Below are positions 24,864 through 32,542 of a DNA stretch of 47,412 nucleotides, piece after piece. Position 1 is the stretch's first letter. Each line of letters opens with the position of its first letter. The DNA is taken from IMG/VR virus record IMGVR_UViG_3300042197_003248, positions 1 through 47,412 of that record. One strand, given 5' to 3'. Under the pieces are notes generated by a model, which saw only the letters and a list, made by a program, of their open reading frames with translations, was not told the DNA's origin and did no database searches. The translations under genes and the position numbers were made by a program. The stretch is from a virus.

Positions 24864-25554
24864 AATTAATTTTCATCCATTTGGAGGATATATCTAAAGA
24901 TGTTCCGTCTTGTCTGATATCGTGATAATACAATTCTATATTGGGTGGCAACAACAAACTGTCTATCAGATGGAAAATTGAGCTATTAATACAGTGTATT
25001 TGTTTGGCTCTAAAAATCATAGGAACATAACTAAATAAATTAGGGTATTCGGTTTCTTTACGAATATAAATTTCTTTATAGGAAAATGGATTGGTGGCTA
25101 TAGTTAAATCGTATTTTTGTTGGCTGCTCTCGTTATGTATAATTATGAATTTTTCTTCTGGAAATTGTATGATATTGTCTGGGTCTTTGCGTATAGGCAT
25201 TGCAAATAATTCATATCTGTATTCGAATGGCAAGCCTATTTGATCATAAAAAGATTTAGCCCAATTATTATAATCGGTATGCTCAAAACCTATTCTCAGT
25301 ACAGGTATAGCTCGTTCTTCTGCAAAATTATTCACGAACGAAATTTCATTGTCTTCGATAGTAAAAACTGTTATTTTGTTGTTTTCCGAATACAAGTAAT
25401 TTACCGTTTCATAATTATGCTTTTTGCACGGTAGGAATATCTGTTCATATTTTATAGATAAAAAATTAACTAAGCCATTACATACAAAGTGATCACCTAG
25501 ACCTAAGTGATGATGTAAGACTATTTTGGTATCTTCTGGTAACGGAGTTTTCAT
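24856..25554 (-). CDS. GT-B-like glycosyltransferase-related protein
   Basis: The protein has 232 residues. KIVLHHHLGLGDHFVCNGLV is a Gly-rich loop after the first strand, typical of GT9 or fucosyltransferase-like GT-B N-terminal domains. 'KFIIIHNESSQQKYDL' opens the second half, and CINSSIFHLIDSLLLP resembles the donor-binding 'S....D....'. It is shorter than full GT9 enzymes (about 320). It lies in the sugar cluster, so a transferase role is likely, but donor and acceptor are unknown. Confidence 0.6.
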   Translation of the reverse strand: MKTPLPEDTKIVLHHHLGLGDHFVCNGLVNFLSIKYEQIFLPCKKHNYETVNYLYSENNKITVFTIEDNEISFVNNFAEERAIPVLRIGFEHTDYNNWAKSFYDQIGLPFEYRYELFAMPIRKDPDNIIQFPEEKFIIIHNESSQQKYDLTIATNPFSYKEIYIRKETEYPNLFSYVPMIFRAKQIHCINSSIFHLIDSLLLPPNIELYYHDIRQDGTSLDISSKWMKINYA

Positions 25555-26462
25555 GGCTCTTGTAGTGTTTCGTAGAACGGTTTATTAAAATACTTACTGT
25601 ATTCTGGGTCGTTTTCTATGGGCCATGGGTTGTTTTGTCTATTCCATCTTTCGTAGGCGGCGTTGTAAGAGCGGTGGTAAAACTTAACCCGATCCAGATG
25701 TCTGTACAATAAATAAGCAGGACTAGAGTGAAACCAATGCACTATGGCTGACCTATCAAAGCTGGCACCACTGTATCCGTGAAAAGAATCTGGGCAAACT
25801 TCGAATATAAATAGACTATTATTTTCTGGAGGAATCTCCTTAATGAATGAATTCAGATTCCAATTGCCATAAATAGAGGTTCCTCCTTTGTCGTTTTCTG
25901 TCCAGTCTTCTTTATTATTGAGATAATATAAACCCGCAACGCTTCTGATAAACTTGTTTGTATTAGGCTGTTGATCAACCGAATCATCAGAATAATAACA
26001 GTCTCCTGTCAATCTTGTTTCGTTACTGTTTGTACAAGTACTACCGGAGCATATATTAAGGTCTCTGTGTACAAAACCATATTTTGATGGAGCCTGATGC
26101 CAATGGGCACTTAATGCAATATAATTATTTAGTTCTATATTAAAGGTTTTAGCACAAAAGGATTTCCACTGATCATTAATAAAAAAATCATACCCTATGT
26201 GATTGCAGTCTGTTTTATTTAAACCATAGATATATCCAGCATAATCATGTACAGCTCCTGGTTGATCTTTGTATGGTGTTGTTCTTTTTATAAATAGTGG
26301 AAACTGCTCACAGATTTTACTATATATTTCTTCTTTGAATAAGTTACGAATAACTAAATAATGAAACGGTTCTGTAAAAAAATCCACACTTACTGATGGA
26401 TTAACATGGTAATGCTGTTTTAGATTTTCTAGATATAGCGGGTTGGTGTCTATTAAATACAT
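25551..26462 (-). CDS. 2-oxoglutarate/Fe(II)-dependent oxygenase
   Basis: The protein has 303 residues. The facial triad is visible: His132 and Asp134 in FVHRDL, distal His228 in SFHGYSG, with Arg237 (FDRSAIVHWF) positioned to bind 2-oxoglutarate. GGTSIYGNW follows a double-stranded-beta-helix strand. This matches prolyl-hydroxylase/phytanoyl-type oxygenases. In the sugar cluster it could hydroxylate a glycan, a lipid or a protein side chain such as Pro. It overlaps the SDR stop by one base and the GT-B-like start by ATGA. Confidence 0.8.
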   Translation of the reverse strand: MYLIDTNPLYLENLKQHYHVNPSVSVDFFTEPFHYLVIRNLFKEEIYSKICEQFPLFIKRTTPYKDQPGAVHDYAGYIYGLNKTDCNHIGYDFFINDQWKSFCAKTFNIELNNYIALSAHWHQAPSKYGFVHRDLNICSGSTCTNSNETRLTGDCYYSDDSVDQQPNTNKFIRSVAGLYYLNNKEDWTENDKGGTSIYGNWNLNSFIKEIPPENNSLFIFEVCPDSFHGYSGASFDRSAIVHWFHSSPAYLLYRHLDRVKFYHRSYNAAYERWNRQNNPWPIENDPEYSKYFNKPFYETLQEP

Positions 26463-27091
26463 TAGAGTCCTAAGTTATATGACTTACTATTATGATTGGG
26501 TTCCGAAATTATTTTTAGTAATAATTCAGTTACGGTTTTAACACTAATAGCTCCGGATTCTGGACAAGCTACGGTATTCGTGTTTTTCCAATAAAAAACA
26601 TTGTCTCTTTTTTCAAAACGTCCTGTGTAGTCATGATCTCCATACACTGCGCATGGACGTATTATTATAGTACGATCTTTATCTCCTTTTGTCAAAATAA
26701 AATGTTCTATTCTCTGTTTATTTATACAATATCTAGCGTAATCAGGATCAAGATGAAAAGAATCCATATATTTATAGTCATAAACGCTTTGTGTAGACAC
26801 CAGAATATATTGTTGGTATTTATTTAATTGATTAGCTGTATTTAAATACTGATTCAAAGAATAGCAACTAAAGTCTATGATAGTATCAAATGTGTATTCT
26901 TTTAGAATTTTACATTTATCAGCATGGTCTCTGTCTATAGCTAAATGATTTATATGACGAAACAACTCAGGATTCGTGAGTCCCCTATTTGCTATAACTA
27001 AACTTGTTTGGCCTATATCTACAAGGGACTGGGTAAAATCCCTCCCAAGCATTTGGGTGCCGCCTAAAATCAAAAACCCATAATGAGACAT
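26462..27091 (-). CDS. SDR-family NAD(P)-dependent sugar epimerase/dehydratase-like protein
   Basis: The protein has 209 residues. FLILGGTQMLGRDF is the Rossmann dinucleotide loop; VSTQSVYD carries the catalytic Ser/Thr and YARYCINK the Tyr-x3-Lys pair; IIIRPCAVYGDHDY follows as in extended SDRs. At ~210 residues it lacks much of the C-terminal substrate domain of HldD, GalE or RmlD (about 300), so specificity is unclear. In this cluster it is the best candidate for the epimerase step on a nucleotide sugar. Confidence 0.75.
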   Translation of the reverse strand: MSHYGFLILGGTQMLGRDFTQSLVDIGQTSLVIANRGLTNPELFRHINHLAIDRDHADKCKILKEYTFDTIIDFSCYSLNQYLNTANQLNKYQQYILVSTQSVYDYKYMDSFHLDPDYARYCINKQRIEHFILTKGDKDRTIIIRPCAVYGDHDYTGRFEKRDNVFYWKNTNTVACPESGAISVKTVTELLLKIISEPNHNSKSYNLGL

Positions 27092-27093
27092 GA

Positions 27094-27660
27094 TTAATGA
27101 TTTTGGTGATGATTGTACACAAATACCTGATACCTACCCCAAATGTCTTGTATTAAATCTTCTATAAAATTCCAATTACCTCCTGCTAGTCCGCTACCAA
27201 ATTTTGGAGCATGGATCTCTATATTTTCTTGTTTGTTGGTGAATTCTGTATTCTTATTGATAAAATAAGCTAGTTGACTCATGCTTCTTACCAAAGCGGC
27301 ATAGTTGAGGGGTCTGGGATTTTTGGCGTGTTTTATGCCGTTTTGGGCGATCATATTAACAAAATATAACTTATGTCTATATTGTTCGTGTTCGTATACT
27401 TTGATTACTTGTGAGTGTCCAAGATTTTCTCTTAGAAATTTTTTACCCAACATATGATAATTTGCTTTAACTTCTGGATATCTGTCAGAAACCTGAGCAG
27501 CAAACCCTGCGCCAAACGTGTCTATGTTGTTGCAAACATGAGGAACAAATACCGTACAGCCCAATTCTTTGGCTTTTGTTCTTTCTTTAATAATAGCAAA
27601 TATATCGGCATTATTCATGACTTGTAAATTGTTGTTTTTTGTATTTTGTGTAATTGGCAT
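27094..27660 (-). CDS. Macro-domain protein (ADP-ribose-type hydrolase)
   Basis: The protein has 188 residues. CTVFVPHVCNNIDTFGAGFA matches the macro-domain 'HQ(c)N...mgaGfA' ligand loop; HAPKFGSGLAGGNW matches the second loop 'iP.iG.GlaGG.w'. The domain binds or hydrolyses ADP-ribose derivatives (Appr-1''-phosphate or protein ADP-ribose). In a phage it could counter NAD+- or ADP-ribosylation-based defence or recycle tRNA-splicing by-products; this is inference. A strong AAGGA lies before the ATG. Confidence 0.85.
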   Translation of the reverse strand: MPITQNTKNNNLQVMNNADIFAIIKERTKAKELGCTVFVPHVCNNIDTFGAGFAAQVSDRYPEVKANYHMLGKKFLRENLGHSQVIKVYEHEQYRHKLYFVNMIAQNGIKHAKNPRPLNYAALVRSMSQLAYFINKNTEFTNKQENIEIHAPKFGSGLAGGNWNFIEDLIQDIWGRYQVFVYNHHQNH

Positions 27661-27699
27661 AGTTATTTCCTTCGCTTATTATGTCTAGTGTTTTAAAGA

Positions 27700-27942
27700 C
27701 TACAATCCAGCCTTGCCTTCTGTTTCTATGTTTTTAAGTGGCATAAAATTATTATCATTATCCATAATATACGCATAAGTATGGTTGATCTGTGTGTTTG
27801 GAGCAAACCATCTCGGTTGCCCTTTTTCTAGATCGTAGCATAGTCTATTACCGTTATTTTTGAAATCGGTTGTTACTAAGTAATAGATTTCGTCAGCCGC
27901 GAAAACATCGCCGCTGGATAGTTCCTCAAGGTATTTTTCCAT
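27700..27942 (-). CDS. Hypothetical small protein
   Basis: The protein has 80 residues, mostly polar with beta-like strands (DEIYYLVTTDFKNNGNRLCYDLEKG), no membrane segment and no cysteine pairs. AAGGAC precedes the ATG. It is second in the minus-strand transcript that begins at the divergent promoter near 28180. Early small proteins in this position are often host-takeover factors. No family recognised. Confidence 0.55.
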   Translation of the reverse strand: MEKYLEELSSGDVFAADEIYYLVTTDFKNNGNRLCYDLEKGQPRWFAPNTQINHTYAYIMDNDNNFMPLKNIETEGKAGL

Positions 27943-27953
27943 TTTGTCCTTAC

Positions 27954-28142
27954 TTAGTGATTATAATAATCTTGCCAGTTTTCCCAATCGTGCTCTTCTT
28001 CTTCTAACTGCATTTTCTTTCTTCTAAACTCTTTTTTCATAGCATGATTAAGAGTTTGTTCGCTACGATTAGTCTTGTCTGTTTTTTCCTGGAACTTTTT
28101 CCTTCTAATATCCTTACTGCTGTCTTCTGTATTCTTTTTCAT
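27954..28142 (-). CDS. Small charged coiled-coil-like protein
   Basis: The protein has 62 residues, dominated by Lys/Arg/Glu, with 'KKEFRRKKMQLEEEEHDWEN' as a long helix. It is the first gene behind the minus-strand promoter at 28178-28205. There is no clear SD. It could bind nucleic acid or a host protein; function unknown. Confidence 0.5.
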   Translation of the reverse strand: MKKNTEDSSKDIRRKKFQEKTDKTNRSEQTLNHAMKKEFRRKKMQLEEEEHDWENWQDYYNH

Positions 28143-28177
28143 TGATCTAGTGTTGGTTGGTGAAACTTACGCACATT

Positions 28178-28205
28178 AGAATACACCAAAAATCTGGTTT
28201 GTCAA
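28178..28205 (-). promoter_or_regulatory. Sigma70-type promoter for the minus-strand sugar/macro genes
   Basis: TTGACA (28200-28205) and TATTCT (28178-28183) are 16 bases apart on the minus strand. The -10 is part of GGTGTATTCT, the motif shared with three other gene starts. It drives the 62-aa gene and, presumably, the run below it. Confidence 0.65.
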
Positions 28206-28206
28206 G

Positions 28207-28240
28207 CCGTTCTTTAGATTTCTTTTGATTGACAGAACGG
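28207..28240. promoter_or_regulatory. Inverted repeat CCGTTCT/AGAACGG between divergent promoters
   Basis: The arms are CCGTTCT (28207-28213) and AGAACGG (28234-28240), with 20 nt between. The repeat lies between the two opposed promoters and its right arm overlaps the plus-strand -35. A shared operator is possible. Confidence 0.35.
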
Positions 28241-28256
28241 AATACGCCACTAATAT
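28229..28256 (+). promoter_or_regulatory. Sigma70-type promoter for the plus-strand glycosyltransferase block
   Basis: TTGACA at 28229-28234 is followed, 16 bases on, by TAATAT at 28251-28256 (TATGAT at 19 bases is an alternative). It lies about 50 bases before the first plus-strand gene and opposes the minus-strand promoter next to it. Confidence 0.55.
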
Positions 28257-28303
28257 GATGCAGGTCCGGGGGTTAATATATCTTTTTACTATGCGAATCA
28301 CTA

Positions 28304-29956
28304 ATGATTAATACTACTCTGGTTACTGGAATATGGGACTTGGGCCGAGATAAGGCCAAGGAGGGGTGGGGCAGACCTTTTGATCACTATATAAACAACT
28401 TTAAATCCCTACTTTCTGCAACACAGAATATTCCTCTGTGTATTTTTATAGAACCAGATAATGAAAACATAGTGTGGGATATTAGAAGCAAGGAAAACAC
28501 GAGAATAATTAATCAGCCAAGAGAAAAGTTTAATAGTGAATTTTTCCCATTTTTTGATAGGGTTCAGGAGATAAGAAAAAAACCAGAGTGGCTAAACCAA
28601 GTTGGTTGGTTAGCTGACAGTACGCAAGCAGTAATGGACTGGTACAACCCGATGGTTATGAGCAAAATGTTCATGCTGCATAATGCCAAAATATACAACT
28701 TTTTTAACACTGATTATTATTTCTGGATAGATGGCGGGATAACAAATACCGTCCACCCCGGATATTTTTCGCACGATAATGTTATACAAAAAATAGAAAA
28801 TATAGTCAAAAACTTTTTATTTATAAGCTTTCCTTATGAGACAAATACAGAAATTCATGGGTTCGATATTAATGGAATGAAACATTTCGCCCATTCTGAC
28901 AAGGTTGATAGGGTTGCTAGGGGCGGCTTTTTTGGTGGTCATAAAGATATTATTTCTTCAGCCAATGAGCTTTATTATTCATTATTAAGAGATACGCTTA
29001 ATAGCGGTTATATGGGTACAGAAGAAAGTATTTTTACTTTAATGACATATTTAGATCCGGAAACTTATGAGTTCGAACCCATACTGGACAACGGATTAAT
29101 TAATCATTTTTTTGAAAACGTTAAAAACGGTTCTACTAAACTACAATCTAAAGTTTCTAAAAGAATTCAATCGCAAAATAATGACATTGTATTATATATA
29201 AATGCATTTAATTCTCCAGATCAGCTACAAATGGTTTTAGATTCTTTTGAAAAATATGATAATAATTTTATTACTAAAACACAAAAATATTTGATAAATA
29301 ATTCAACCAAAGAAGATTTATTTCCTGAATATGATAAAATTTCTTCTAAATATGGATTTACAGAAATAAGAAAAGGTAATCTTGGAATATGCAGAGCCAG
29401 ACAATTAGCTGCCGAACACTTTAAAGAGCTAGGCGCTAAATATATGATGTTCTTTGAGGATGATATGCTAATAGATTTAAGTGACAGCAGATGCCCTTTT
29501 GGTTTTCCTAAAAAGGTCAATAATTTATTTCAAACAGTGGTAAGAATAATGGATATTGAAGAGTATGATTTTTTGAAATTCAGTTTTAGCGAGTTTTATG
29601 GACACAATGGAGATCAGTGGGCTTGGCATAATGTTCCTCACCATAAACGTATTGAATACTTTGGTAATACAAACAAAAAACCTTTAACGCAGTATTCTCA
29701 CATCAAATCTATAAACCAAACACCTTACTGCGAAGGAGAGATTTACTATTGCAACTGGCCGCATATAATAGATCAAGAAGGCAATCAGAAACTATTTTTG
29801 GACACTACATGGGCTAATCCGTTTGAGCAAACATGGATGAGTCACATATATAGCCTTACCAAAGAAAACAAAGTAAAATCAGCAATATTATTAGCATCCC
29901 CTATCACACACAACAGAGTTCATTTTTATGAGTCGCACGAAAGAAAAGAAAACTAA
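28304..29956 (+). CDS. Two-domain glycosyltransferase: HtrL/YibB-like plus GT2-like
   Basis: The protein has 550 residues. Residues about 1-280 match the HtrL/YibB/WlaTC type: VTGIWDLGRDK start, a 'YNPMVMSKMFMLHNA' block, YYFWIDGGITNT (acidic metal site), and ARGGFFGGHKDII with MGTEESIFTLM. Residues about 295-550 form a second GT-A domain: VLYINAFNSPDQLQMVLDS, GICRARQLAAEHF, and MMFFEDDM as the DxD-type motif. It has no clear SD. It heads the only plus-strand operon and overlaps the next gene by 29 nt. A fusion of two transferases suggests sequential addition of sugars. Confidence 0.8.
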   Translation: MINTTLVTGIWDLGRDKAKEGWGRPFDHYINNFKSLLSATQNIPLCIFIEPDNENIVWDIRSKENTRIINQPREKFNSEFFPFFDRVQEIRKKPEWLNQVGWLADSTQAVMDWYNPMVMSKMFMLHNAKIYNFFNTDYYFWIDGGITNTVHPGYFSHDNVIQKIENIVKNFLFISFPYETNTEIHGFDINGMKHFAHSDKVDRVARGGFFGGHKDIISSANELYYSLLRDTLNSGYMGTEESIFTLMTYLDPETYEFEPILDNGLINHFFENVKNGSTKLQSKVSKRIQSQNNDIVLYINAFNSPDQLQMVLDSFEKYDNNFITKTQKYLINNSTKEDLFPEYDKISSKYGFTEIRKGNLGICRARQLAAEHFKELGAKYMMFFEDDMLIDLSDSRCPFGFPKKVNNLFQTVVRIMDIEEYDFLKFSFSEFYGHNGDQWAWHNVPHHKRIEYFGNTNKKPLTQYSHIKSINQTPYCEGEIYYCNWPHIIDQEGNQKLFLDTTWANPFEQTWMSHIYSLTKENKVKSAILLASPITHNRVHFYESHERKEN

Positions 29957-31217
29957 CAAATCAGAACCAAATACTATTTTTATACAAATAGCAGCATATA
30001 GAGATCCTCAATTGTTACCCACTCTAAACGATATGATTGCTAAAGCTAAATATCCAGATAATCTACGCATAGGCATTGCTTGGCAGCACAAAGAAGGAGA
30101 CGAATGGGACGATATATCAGTATATAAGTCAGACTCTAGATTCAGAATCCTAGACATAAACTATAAAGAATCAAAGGGGGTGTGTTGGGCAAGAAATGCT
30201 GTTCAACAATTATATGAAGACGAAACATATACCCTACAATTAGATAGTCACCACAGATTCGTTCAAGATTGGGATGCTATACTAATTGATATGATAACAG
30301 AACTCCAGAAGAACGGTTCTCCAAAACCTTTGATAACAGCATATATTCCTAGTTTTGACCCAGACAATGATCCGGCAGCAAGGGTTCAAGAGCCATGGAA
30401 AATGAATTTTGATAGGTTTATCCCAGAAGGGGCAGTGTTCTTCCTCCCTGCTTCATTTGATAGCTGGGATGATAGGACCAAACCACTACCAGCAAGATTT
30501 TATAGTGCCCACTTCGCTTTTAGTGTAGGAGCTTTCGCTAAAGAGGTTCAGCACGATCCTGAATATTATTTTCATGGCGAAGAAATTAGTATAGCTGTAC
30601 GAGCGTTTACCCATGGATACGACTTATATCATCCGAATAAGGTAATATGCTGGCATGAGTATACAAGAAAAGGAAGAACCAAACAGTGGGATGATGATCC
30701 GGTTTGGGTCCAAAGAAATAATAACTCCCATCTTAGAAACCGTAAATTATTTGGTATGGATGGCGAAGTTCAAGACATAGATTTTGGTAAATATGGTTTC
30801 GGTACAACTCGAACATTAAGAGACTATGAGAGATATGCCGGATTAAGCTTTAAGAGAAGGGCCATACAAAAACACGTACTAGAACATAAAGCACCCCCTG
30901 ATCCAAATCAATTTGCCGATGAAGAAACTTTTGAGGGTGGATTTTTAAGTATTTTTAAGCACTGTATAGATATCGGATATGATAGGGTTCCAGAAAAAGA
31001 CTATGATTTTTGGGTCGTTGCTTTCCATGACAAAGAAGACAATACTCTCTTTAGAAAAGACGCAGATAAAAACGAAATACAAATGATGATGAATGATCCA
31101 GATAAATACTGTAAGGTCTGGAGAGAATTTCCAACAGATATTAAACCCCATTACTGGGTGGTGTGGCCTTACAGCGCATCAAAGGGGTGGTGTGAAAGAA
31201 TAACTGGTAGTCTATAA
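29928..31217 (+). CDS. GlcNAc-transferase-like glycosyltransferase (Skp1 GnT family type)
   Basis: The protein has 429 residues. TIFIQIAAYRDPQLLPTLND, GIAWQHKEGDEWDD, GVCWARNAVQQLY and YTLQLDSHHRFVQDWD (metal-site DxH in place of DxD) match the family of polypeptide GlcNAc-transferases typified by the Dictyostelium Skp1 enzyme. FHGEEISIAVRAFTHGYDLY is the C-terminal acceptor-side block. Family members add GlcNAc to hydroxyproline, so a protein acceptor is plausible here. Coupled to both neighbours by overlaps. Confidence 0.8.
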   Translation: MSRTKEKKTNKSEPNTIFIQIAAYRDPQLLPTLNDMIAKAKYPDNLRIGIAWQHKEGDEWDDISVYKSDSRFRILDINYKESKGVCWARNAVQQLYEDETYTLQLDSHHRFVQDWDAILIDMITELQKNGSPKPLITAYIPSFDPDNDPAARVQEPWKMNFDRFIPEGAVFFLPASFDSWDDRTKPLPARFYSAHFAFSVGAFAKEVQHDPEYYFHGEEISIAVRAFTHGYDLYHPNKVICWHEYTRKGRTKQWDDDPVWVQRNNNSHLRNRKLFGMDGEVQDIDFGKYGFGTTRTLRDYERYAGLSFKRRAIQKHVLEHKAPPDPNQFADEETFEGGFLSIFKHCIDIGYDRVPEKDYDFWVVAFHDKEDNTLFRKDADKNEIQMMMNDPDKYCKVWREFPTDIKPHYWVVWPYSASKGWCERITGSL

Positions 31218-31882
31218 TGCTTAAAATTATTGCTTTTAGTTTATGGGGCAATAATCCCAAATACAATATGGGAGCTATAGAAAATGCCAAGATAGCACAG
31301 AATCTATACAAAGATTGGCTTTGCAAATTCTATATAGGTCAATCTGTTCCTTCATTAACCATTAAAGAACTCAAAAAACTGGATAATACAGATGTAATAA
31401 TAATGGACCAAGCCGGAGATTGGTCTGGTATGTTTTGGAGATTTTTACCTGCTTTCGATGAATCTGTTGATATTATGGTGTCCAGAGACACAGACAGTCG
31501 CCTTAGCGAAAGAGAAAAACAAGCAGTAGACGAATGGTTATTATCCGATAAAGATTTTCATATCATGAGGGACCATCCATTCCATAACACACAGATTTTA
31601 GGAGGAATGTGGGGGGTTAGAAATAATTTACTTAACAAATTATCTATTGATATGGCCGGTTTTGTTAAAGATAATTTTTGGCAAGTAGATCAAAATTTTC
31701 TTAGGTCTTGTGTATATCCATTTGTGGTTGATCACTCTATGATACACGATAATTACAGAGCATACAACGAACCTAATGCCAAGAATTTTCCTACTAATAG
31801 AATAAATAAAGAATTTGTTGGGGAAATATATGACGAATATAACAATAGACATCCGGATCACTATACATTAATACAAGAATAG
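31217..31882 (+). CDS. GT-A-type glycosyltransferase-like protein
   Basis: The protein has 221 residues. KIIAFSLWGNNPKYNMGAIENA start, then IMVSRDTDSRLSEREKQAVDEWL, where RDTDSR is the DxD metal/nucleotide site, and HNTQILGGMWGVRN. These are hallmarks of a small GT-A family often found in capsule clusters. It begins inside the previous stop (TAATG). Donor sugar unknown. Confidence 0.75.
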   Translation: MLKIIAFSLWGNNPKYNMGAIENAKIAQNLYKDWLCKFYIGQSVPSLTIKELKKLDNTDVIIMDQAGDWSGMFWRFLPAFDESVDIMVSRDTDSRLSEREKQAVDEWLLSDKDFHIMRDHPFHNTQILGGMWGVRNNLLNKLSIDMAGFVKDNFWQVDQNFLRSCVYPFVVDHSMIHDNYRAYNEPNAKNFPTNRINKEFVGEIYDEYNNRHPDHYTLIQE

Positions 31883-31885
31883 CTT

Positions 31886-32536
31886 ATGAGATTTCTTATT
31901 AAATTTCCGAGTCGAGGCAGGCCAGACAAATTCCAGTATGCCATTAATCAGTATACATCTATGGCTTCTTCTAAACACATCATTTCTTTTGTGTGTACTT
32001 TTGATAAGGATGACGAATTGATGAATACAGAAGACATCAAAATCTACTTATCTTCTATTCCCAATCTTAGATTCTATTACGGTAATTCACAAAATAAAAT
32101 AGAAGCCATTAATGCGAATCTAGAGAATATTACTGATTTTGATATCTTAATACTAGCAGCAGACGACCTATATCCTATAGTACAAAACTATGACGATATT
32201 ATTGCAGAAGATTTTTTAATTCATCACCCAGACTTGGACGGCCCGCTGCATTATATGAATCCTAGCTGGGAAGAAAGACTAGACATAGGCTGTATTATGG
32301 GTCGTAATTATTACAATAGGTTCAAATACATATATCATCCAGCGTACAAAACCATTTTTTGTGATAATGAATACATGGAGGTGGCTAAAATCTTAAATAA
32401 ACATACATATATACCTAAACAATTATTTGCTCATCACTATGTAATATCGGATCCTACAGCAAATAGAAACTGGATATTTAATAGTCACGACGAACAACTA
32501 TTCCATAAACGTAAATCTTTAAATTTTGATCTATAA
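31886..32536 (+). CDS. GT2-like glycosyltransferase
   Basis: The protein has 216 residues. FLIKFPSRGRPDKFQYAINQY opens the GT-A fold, NKIEAINANLENITDFDILILAADDLYPIV contains the AADD acidic metal site, and IFCDNEYMEVAKIL the downstream acceptor block. It lies three bases after the previous gene. It is a minimal GT2-like enzyme; donor and acceptor are not deducible. Confidence 0.75.
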   Translation: MRFLIKFPSRGRPDKFQYAINQYTSMASSKHIISFVCTFDKDDELMNTEDIKIYLSSIPNLRFYYGNSQNKIEAINANLENITDFDILILAADDLYPIVQNYDDIIAEDFLIHHPDLDGPLHYMNPSWEERLDIGCIMGRNYYNRFKYIYHPAYKTIFCDNEYMEVAKILNKHTYIPKQLFAHHYVISDPTANRNWIFNSHDEQLFHKRKSLNFDL

Positions 32537-32542
32537 CATAAC

